DNA from: Saprospiraceae bacterium UBA2329
Lineage (GTDB): Bacteria; Bacteroidota; Bacteroidia; Chitinophagales; Saprospiraceae
DNA: 8,680 bases
Direction of reading: 5' to 3'
NCBI GenBank assembly: GCA_002344975.1
Contig: DDUV01000056.1
Coordinates: forward strand, 26,563-35,242
Shown: positions 1 through 3,395 of the stretch, piece by piece
Layout: every line of letters begins with the position of its first letter
How positions within the stretch are numbered: position 1 is the stretch's first letter
Position numbers and translations under genes: made by a program
The notes under the pieces: model-generated
The model's input: only the letters and a program-made list of their open reading frames with translations
Databases searched by the model: none
What the model was told of the DNA's origin: nothing

Positions 1-3
1 CAT

Positions 4-27
4 CCGCCGAAGCCTTGGCGAAGGCGG
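4..27. repeat. REP-like imperfect palindrome
   Basis: A 24-base imperfect palindrome. Outer arms CCGCC (4-8) and GGCGG (23-27) pair perfectly, inner arms GCC (12-14) and GGC (17-19) pair around a TT loop, and between them GAA (9-11) lies opposite GAA (20-22). On the plus strand this 3x3 internal loop can form sheared G-A pairs, so the structure may be more stable as RNA or single-stranded DNA than the mismatches suggest. Words of this type (CCGCC-GAAG-CCTTGG) are familiar to me as dispersed palindromes in bacterial genomes, but copy number in this genome cannot be judged from one window. Confidence 0.5.
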
Positions 28-48
28 GTTTCGGGTTCAAGGTTTCGG
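27..48. repeat. 8-bp direct repeat GGTTTCGG
   Basis: GGTTTCGG occurs at 27-34 and again at 41-48, start-to-start 14 bases, immediately following the palindrome at 4-27 and sharing its last base. GAAAC at 52-56 forms a further short inverted pair with GTTTC at 42-46. The stretch has no credible coding frame and reads as part of a repeat-rich intergenic block. Confidence 0.35.
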
Positions 49-64
49 ATTGAAACGGCTACAA

Positions 65-80
65 CCGCGCCACGGCGCGG
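65..80. repeat. GC-rich inverted repeat (hairpin)
   Basis: CCGCGCC (65-71) and GGCGCGG (74-80) are exact reverse complements separated by AC, giving a 6-bp stem with a four-base loop or a 7-bp cruciform arm. No T-run follows on either strand, so it does not look like an intrinsic terminator. It is followed at once by a tandem GCAAGCT duplication (82-88, 89-95). Confidence 0.5.
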
Positions 81-81
81 T

Positions 82-120
82 GCAAGCTGCAAGCTACGTA
101 GAGAGTACAAGTCGCAGCTT
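82..120. repeat. Tandem heptamer plus distal inverted copy
   Basis: GCAAGCT is present twice in tandem (82-88 and 89-95). AAGCTGC at 84-90, spanning the junction, has its reverse complement GCAGCTT at 114-120, leaving a 23-base loop. Tandem and inverted organisation together suggest a small non-coding repeat element or the remains of one, but the lengths are short and chance cannot be excluded. Confidence 0.35.
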
Positions 121-128
121 CCCTCTCG

Positions 129-181
129 TTCGCGGAATTTCGCACCCTTCGCTCAAATTCGCGTTCAAAAATTTCGCGTTC
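129..181. repeat. Array of spaced TTCGC words
   Basis: TTCGC starts at 129, 139, 148, 158 and 173, intervals of 10, 9, 10 and 15 bases. The last two copies lie in a longer 9-base direct repeat TTCGCGTTC (158-166, 173-181). Near-helical spacing would put the first four words on one face of the DNA, as in an array of protein sites. It could equally be decayed low-complexity sequence. The minus-strand frame through it is Glu/Arg-rich and resembles no protein I know. Confidence 0.35.
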
Positions 182-229
182 CCTCGCGCTTAGCACTGCG
201 ACCGAGCACCGCCTACCGCACATATTCCT

Positions 230-237
230 TACCTTTG
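230..237 (+). promoter_or_regulatory. Putative -7 element upstream of fabG
   Basis: TACCTTTG matches the Bacteroidota sigma-A -7 consensus TAnnTTTG exactly and ends 25 bases before the ATG of the ketoreductase gene. Transcription would begin near position 244, leaving a short A-rich leader. No TTG is found at the expected -33 distance, so the call rests on the -7 element and its position. Confidence 0.5.
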
Positions 238-262
238 CCCTTTCAAACAAAAAAGAAAAACC

Positions 263-1009
263 ATGAAATTGCTTCAAGGTAAAATTGCATTAGTTACAGG
301 CGGCTCGCGGGGCATCGGGGCGGCCATTGCATTGCGTTTTGCGCAGCAGGGCGCAGATGTGGCCTTCACCTATCATTCTTCGGAAGAAAAAGCCAGAGCT
401 GTCGAAGCCGAATTGGCCGCATTGGGCGTTCGCGCCAAAGCCTACCGTTCCGACGCTTCGTCGTATCAGGAGGCGGAAGCCCTTATCAATGCGGTGCTGG
501 AAGACTTCGGTCAGTTGGATGTGGTGGTTAATAATGCCGGTATTACGCAAGATACGCTCATGCTCCGAATGACCGAGGAGCAGTGGGATTGCGTGATTGA
601 GACCAACCTCAAGTCGGTATTCAACCTCACCAAACACGCCCTGCGCCCGATGATGAAAAACAGGGGCGGCTCCATTATTAATATGAGTTCGGTGGTGGGT
701 GTGACGGGCAATGCCGGGCAAGCCAACTACGCGGCCTCCAAAGCAGGTATTTTCGGATTTACCAAGTCTATTGCCAAAGAAATGGGTTCGCGCAACATCC
801 GCTGCAATGCTGTGGCGCCCGGCTTCATCGAAACCGATATGACCCACATTTTGGACGAAAAAACCAAAGACGCCTACCTCGGCGCCATTCCGCTCAAAAG
901 GCTGGGCCGCGCTGAGGAGGTAGCTGATCTGTGTGTTTTTCTCGGTTCCGACATGTCCACTTATATCTCCGGACAAACCATAAGTATTTGTGGCGCAATG
1001 ACTACCTGA
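263..1009 (+). CDS. fabG: 3-oxoacyl-ACP reductase FabG-type SDR
   Basis: Classical short-chain dehydrogenase/reductase of 248 residues, the usual FabG length. The Rossmann nucleotide-binding motif TGGSRGIG is at 12-19 and NNAG at 90-93. The catalytic set is complete: Asn115, Ser143 (in SSVVG), Tyr156 and Lys160 (in YAASK). PGFIETDM (186-193) follows, the substrate-loop region typical of FabG. The expected reaction is NADPH-dependent reduction of 3-oxoacyl-ACP to (R)-3-hydroxyacyl-ACP in cytosolic fatty-acid elongation. The ATG start follows an A-rich leader typical of Bacteroidota. The C-terminal motif reads CGAM, where the widespread form is D/N-G-G-M. No acpP, fabD or fabF lies in the window, so it could be an accessory ketoreductase (PHA, specialised lipid) and not the housekeeping copy. 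The family call is secure; the exact substrate is inferred. Confidence 0.92.
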   Translation: MKLLQGKIALVTGGSRGIGAAIALRFAQQGADVAFTYHSSEEKARAVEAELAALGVRAKAYRSDASSYQEAEALINAVLEDFGQLDVVVNNAGITQDTLMLRMTEEQWDCVIETNLKSVFNLTKHALRPMMKNRGGSIINMSSVVGVTGNAGQANYAASKAGIFGFTKSIAKEMGSRNIRCNAVAPGFIETDMTHILDEKTKDAYLGAIPLKRLGRAEEVADLCVFLGSDMSTYISGQTISICGAMTT

Positions 1010-1029
1010 TACAGGGTGACAAAACTAAT

Positions 1030-1059
1030 GCCGGCGGCTGACGAAAATCATTCGCCGGC
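1030..1059 (+). terminator. Hairpin downstream of fabG, terminator-like
   Basis: GCCGGCG (1030-1036) and CGCCGGC (1053-1059) form a perfect 7-bp GC stem. A shorter inner TGA/TCA pairing (1039-1041 with 1048-1050) caps it around CGAAAA. The hairpin begins 20 bases after the fabG stop, a normal terminator position, but no T-tract follows on the plus strand. It may be a weak or factor-assisted terminator, an mRNA 3' stabiliser, or an attenuating structure ahead of the next gene. Confidence 0.4.
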
Positions 1060-1122
1060 AACCAAATTGCCTGTAAACTTGAGCCTTGAAAGAACTTCCA
1101 ATTAGGAAATTCAAGGAAACAA

Positions 1123-1395
1123 GTGAAAAATACTATTTCTATAAAACTTCTCGGTATGGGCGATGCCCGCTACCGTCGCATCAAAAGCAACCTGACCGAG
1201 GCGCTCCAGCATACCCCCGTAGCCGCCCGCATGGAGGAGGTAATGGATTTGGAATCCATCCTCGGATACAATGTGTCTTCGGTGCCCGCCATCATTGTGG
1301 AAGACAAAATCCTGTTTGAATACGGTGATATACCTTCGGCAGAACAGTTGGAGTCTATGTTGAGAGCTGCTTTCTCGGAAGAAGCCCACTCTTAA
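1123..1395 (+). CDS. Thioredoxin-fold protein lacking active-site Cys
   Basis: A 90-residue protein matching the short thioredoxin_3 / redox-active disulfide protein 2 pattern: beta strand IKLLGMG (7-13), helix to about 30, a strand ending in EEVMDLESILGYNV, the cis-proline motif SVPAIIVE (Pro55 at the diagnostic site), then GDIPSAEQLESML. Family members carry CxxC directly after the first strand (typically GPGCxxC). Here those sites are Asp14 and Tyr17, and the protein has no cysteine at all, so thiol redox chemistry is impossible. It is probably a binding or scaffold derivative. The GTG start is chosen because AAGGA (1113-1117) lies at good spacing and no in-frame ATG lies upstream close enough. 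TAAACTTG (1074-1081) is a one-mismatch -7 element. The gene lies between fabG and the methyltransferase, which has its own promoter, so it may be monocistronic. Fold call good; function unknown. Confidence 0.75.
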   Translation: MKNTISIKLLGMGDARYRRIKSNLTEALQHTPVAARMEEVMDLESILGYNVSSVPAIIVEDKILFEYGDIPSAEQLESMLRAAFSEEAHS

Positions 1396-1407
1396 GGATG
1401 GATGCGT

Positions 1408-1438
1408 TTGTAAACATGGCCAACTTAACATACTTTTG
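1408..1438 (+). promoter_or_regulatory. Bacteroidota sigma-A promoter for methyltransferase
   Basis: A -33 TTG (1408-1410) and an exact -7 TACTTTTG (1431-1438) are separated by 20 bases, fitting the Bacteroidota consensus TTG / TAnnTTTG. Transcription would start around 1445, about 15 bases before the ATG at 1460. This makes the upstream TTG codon at 1436 impossible as the translation start, because it lies inside the -7 element. Confidence 0.65.
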
Positions 1439-1459
1439 CCGCCTCACTCAGACAGCCTT

Positions 1460-2206
1460 ATGGATTCCGAAAATACAGCAGCTTGGTACGAAGACTGGTT
1501 CGACTCGCCTTACTACTCCATTTTATACCAAAACAGAGATGAAACCGAGGCCCGCCAATTCATAGACGCATTGTTGGCCAACTTGCAACCGCCCCCATCC
1601 GCCCGCGTTCTCGATCTGGCTTGTGGCAAAGGGCGTTTTTCCAAATACCTGGCAGAGAAGGGCTTTGATGTAACCGGACTTGATTTGTCGTTCAACAGCA
1701 TTCAATACGCCCGGCAGTTTGAATCCGACAGCCTTGCCTTCTATACCCACGATATGCGGCTGCCTTACCGGATGCGCTACTACAATTACATCTTCAGTTT
1801 TTTTACCAGTTTCGGCTACTTCGATACCGACCGCGACCACATCCGCACCTTGAAGAGCATTCGCGCAGGCTTGCGGGCAGGAGGCATTTTTGTACTCGAT
1901 TTTTTCAACGCCCGCTATGTTCGCAAGGGGCTGCCCATGCAGGAGGAGAAGGAGTTGGAAGGCATCCGGTTTCAGATTTCAAAAACGGAAGACGGTCGGT
2001 TTGTAACGAAAAGCATACAGTTTGAAGACGCAGGCCGGGCATACCGTTTTGAGGAGCGGGTACGCCTGTACGAGCAGTCTGATCTGGAACGACTGTTTCA
2101 TGCAGCCGGGCTGGAAATTACAGATGTTTATGGCGACTACACATTGCAATCATTTGATTTACAAAGTAGTCCAAGGATCATTCTCGTAGCGAGAGCGATT
2201 GTATAA
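1460..2206 (+). CDS. Class I SAM-dependent methyltransferase
   Basis: 248 residues with a Rossmann-like SAM-binding core. Motif I VLDLACGKGRF is at 50-60, the acidic residue after strand 2 is Asp75 (VTGLDLS), and the adenine-contact motif is around HDM (97-99). YIFSFFTSFGYFD (110-122) and GGIFVLDFFNARYV (141-154) follow, the latter being strand 5 of the fold. The N-terminus WYEDWFDSPYYSILYQNRDE is characteristic of a conserved Bacteroidota subgroup of Methyltransf_25/11 proteins. The substrate is unknown: nothing N- or C-terminal identifies an rRNA, quinone or lipid specificity. ATG 1460 is preferred over the in-frame TTG at 1436 because the latter falls within the promoter. The stop codon directly abuts the stop of the convergent lipoprotein gene. 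Family call secure, substrate unassigned. Confidence 0.88.
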   Translation: MDSENTAAWYEDWFDSPYYSILYQNRDETEARQFIDALLANLQPPPSARVLDLACGKGRFSKYLAEKGFDVTGLDLSFNSIQYARQFESDSLAFYTHDMRLPYRMRYYNYIFSFFTSFGYFDTDRDHIRTLKSIRAGLRAGGIFVLDFFNARYVRKGLPMQEEKELEGIRFQISKTEDGRFVTKSIQFEDAGRAYRFEERVRLYEQSDLERLFHAAGLEITDVYGDYTLQSFDLQSSPRIILVARAIV

Positions 2207-2713
2207 TCAGTTTTTGCGCACGGATGCGGTGAGGGCCGCATCGGAACCGGCCATAAAACAAGCTACCTGCAATTTGCCCTTCTCGCCGGAAACGCTGCCC
2301 CCGTCGTCCATTTTGAAAATGGCGGTTTTGAATCCCGCTTTTTTGAGTTCGGCTTCATAAGCCTCTATCTGCCCGATGTTTACGTTTTCCAAATACACCG
2401 TCCAGGTATCGGCTTCGGGCGCTTTGGCGGTTGTGTTGCCTTTTATTTTACCCAGCGTCCATTTCGGCACGTCTTTGGGCATGTCGGCCGGCCAATCGGC
2501 ATCGCCGCCAAAATTGATATTGACGTCGCCTTCGTCTGTTTTGATGCTGATTTTTTTTCCATCCTGTTTTATGTCCACATCGGAGTCGGTGGCAGATTCA
2601 ATAATGGCCTCGGCAGTGGTTTCGGCCGTTTTTTCGGCTGCTCTTTTGCAGTTGGTAAAAGACAAACCTATTACCGAAAGGAAGGTAAGGAGATAAAAAA
2701 TTGATTTTTTCAT
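2207..2713 (-). CDS. Putative small lipoprotein, function unknown
   Basis: 168 residues starting MKKSIFYLLTFLSVIGLSF, a basic n-region and hydrophobic stretch followed by TNCK with Cys22 as the likely lipidated residue. Asn at -1 departs from the strict Gly/Ala/Ser lipobox, though Bacteroidota tolerate this. Residues 24-45 are Ala/Glu/Thr-rich (probable linker), followed by an alternating charged beta-like stretch ISIKTDEGDVNINFGG (55-70) and the motif DWPADMPKDVPKW (73-85). The C-terminal part (103-168) looks like an alpha/beta domain with a helix IEAYEAELKKAGF and strands either side. I do not recognise a named family. A possible promoter reads on the minus strand as TTG (2773-2775), 19 bases, then TCATCTTG (2746-2753), a two-mismatch -7. 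Exported envelope protein by inference; role unknown. Confidence 0.8.
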   Translation of the reverse strand: MKKSIFYLLTFLSVIGLSFTNCKRAAEKTAETTAEAIIESATDSDVDIKQDGKKISIKTDEGDVNINFGGDADWPADMPKDVPKWTLGKIKGNTTAKAPEADTWTVYLENVNIGQIEAYEAELKKAGFKTAIFKMDDGGSVSGEKGKLQVACFMAGSDAALTASVRKN

Positions 2714-2814
2714 GGTTTTGGAAAAGTTTGGTTGAAAGTTGGCTGCAAGATGAGGTATTTTCCCTGTTCAGTCAATGAGTGTCGTCAATGAAGTATGAAT
2801 TTAAGCGAAACTAC

Positions 2815-2822
2815 TATCTTCG
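2815..2822 (+). promoter_or_regulatory. Possible -7 element for DUF4442 gene
   Basis: TATCTTCG differs at one position from TAnnTTTG and lies 28 bases upstream of the ATG at 2851. No TTG is at the ideal -33 distance. If real, it excludes the in-frame GTG (2779) and ATG (2788) as starts of the hotdog protein. Confidence 0.35.
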
Positions 2823-2850
2823 CAGCCTCACTTATCAACAGATAAATGCC

Positions 2851-3324
2851 ATGCCCAATAAGCTTCTTGCCACTTTTCACTCCCGCTGGAAAATGGCCCT
2901 GTACATGCTCCAACGGCTGCCGACGCTGCTGTTTTGGGGTGTGCGCGTCAAAAAAGTAACAGAGCAGGAAGGCGTGGTGACGTTGCCTTACGGGTGGCGC
3001 ACACAAAACCCTTTCCGCTCCATCTATTTCGCGGCGCAATGCGGTGCTGCCGAGCTGTCCACCGGCCTGTTGGCGCTCACACATTTGCACGGCAAGGGAA
3101 AGGTGTCCATGCTCATCACGCGGGTAGAAGCCGATTTTGTAAAAAAAGCCGATTCCTTGGTCACTTTCACCTGTACCGACGGCGATGCGATGCGCGCTGC
3201 CATTGAGGAAGCCGTTCAAACGGGCACGGCAGTTGCTTTTACCGCCCGTTCTGTGGGGGTGCAGGCCACCGGTGAAATTGTCGCGCAACTGCATTTTACA
3301 TGGTCTTTTAAGTCCAAGCCTTGA
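2851..3324 (+). CDS. DUF4442 hotdog-fold (thioesterase-like) protein
   Basis: 157 residues from ATG 2851. The sequence has the DUF4442 layout: short N-terminal helix, strand around GVVTLPYGWRTQNPF (41-55), the long central hotdog helix SIYFAAQCGAAELSTGLLAL (57-76), and later strands SMLITRVEADFVKKADSLVTFTC and GEIVAQLHFTWSFK. DUF4442 proteins belong to the hotdog superfamily of acyl-CoA/acyl-ACP thioesterases and dehydratases, but no substrate is established for this subgroup. The central helix lacks an obvious catalytic Asp/Glu-His arrangement; Glu68 is the only acidic candidate. Start choice is uncertain: the frame extends to GTG 2779 and ATG 2788, but residues from there (KYEFKRNYYLRS) are not family-like and overlap a probable -7 element. 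Divergent from the lipoprotein gene. Possibly linked to acyl metabolism, by fold only. Confidence 0.85.
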   Translation: MPNKLLATFHSRWKMALYMLQRLPTLLFWGVRVKKVTEQEGVVTLPYGWRTQNPFRSIYFAAQCGAAELSTGLLALTHLHGKGKVSMLITRVEADFVKKADSLVTFTCTDGDAMRAAIEEAVQTGTAVAFTARSVGVQATGEIVAQLHFTWSFKSKP

Positions 3325-3395
3325 TTTGTTTTTTACCTTTCGCCTCCGAAAAAATTTTAAGTTTCATCACCTGTTTCAACGTCCTTGTCATCTCT

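Noticed and set aside
1..200. CRISPR-like array in the leader repeats
   Set aside because: The repeats are 5-9 bases, irregularly spaced and of different kinds. There is no 23-47-base repeat with uniform spacers and no cas gene.
59..277. 72-codon minus-strand frame across the leader region
   Set aside because: The Glu/Arg-rich middle arises from the TTCGC word array, the frame crosses the fabG promoter and start, and no family pattern is visible.
290..976. 228-codon minus-strand frame opposite fabG
   Set aside because: It is a shadow of a fully conserved SDR gene. The product is rich in His/Gly/Phe without recognisable motifs and has no promoter evidence.
2785..3294. 169-codon minus-strand frame opposite the DUF4442 gene
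   Set aside because: The plus-strand frame has the clear hotdog-family pattern; the antisense product shows none.
3321..3395. TTG start at 3321 for the FG-GAP protein
   Set aside because: It overlaps the stop of the preceding gene and would bury the signal peptide behind 25 extra residues. ATG 3396 gives a classical signal peptide.
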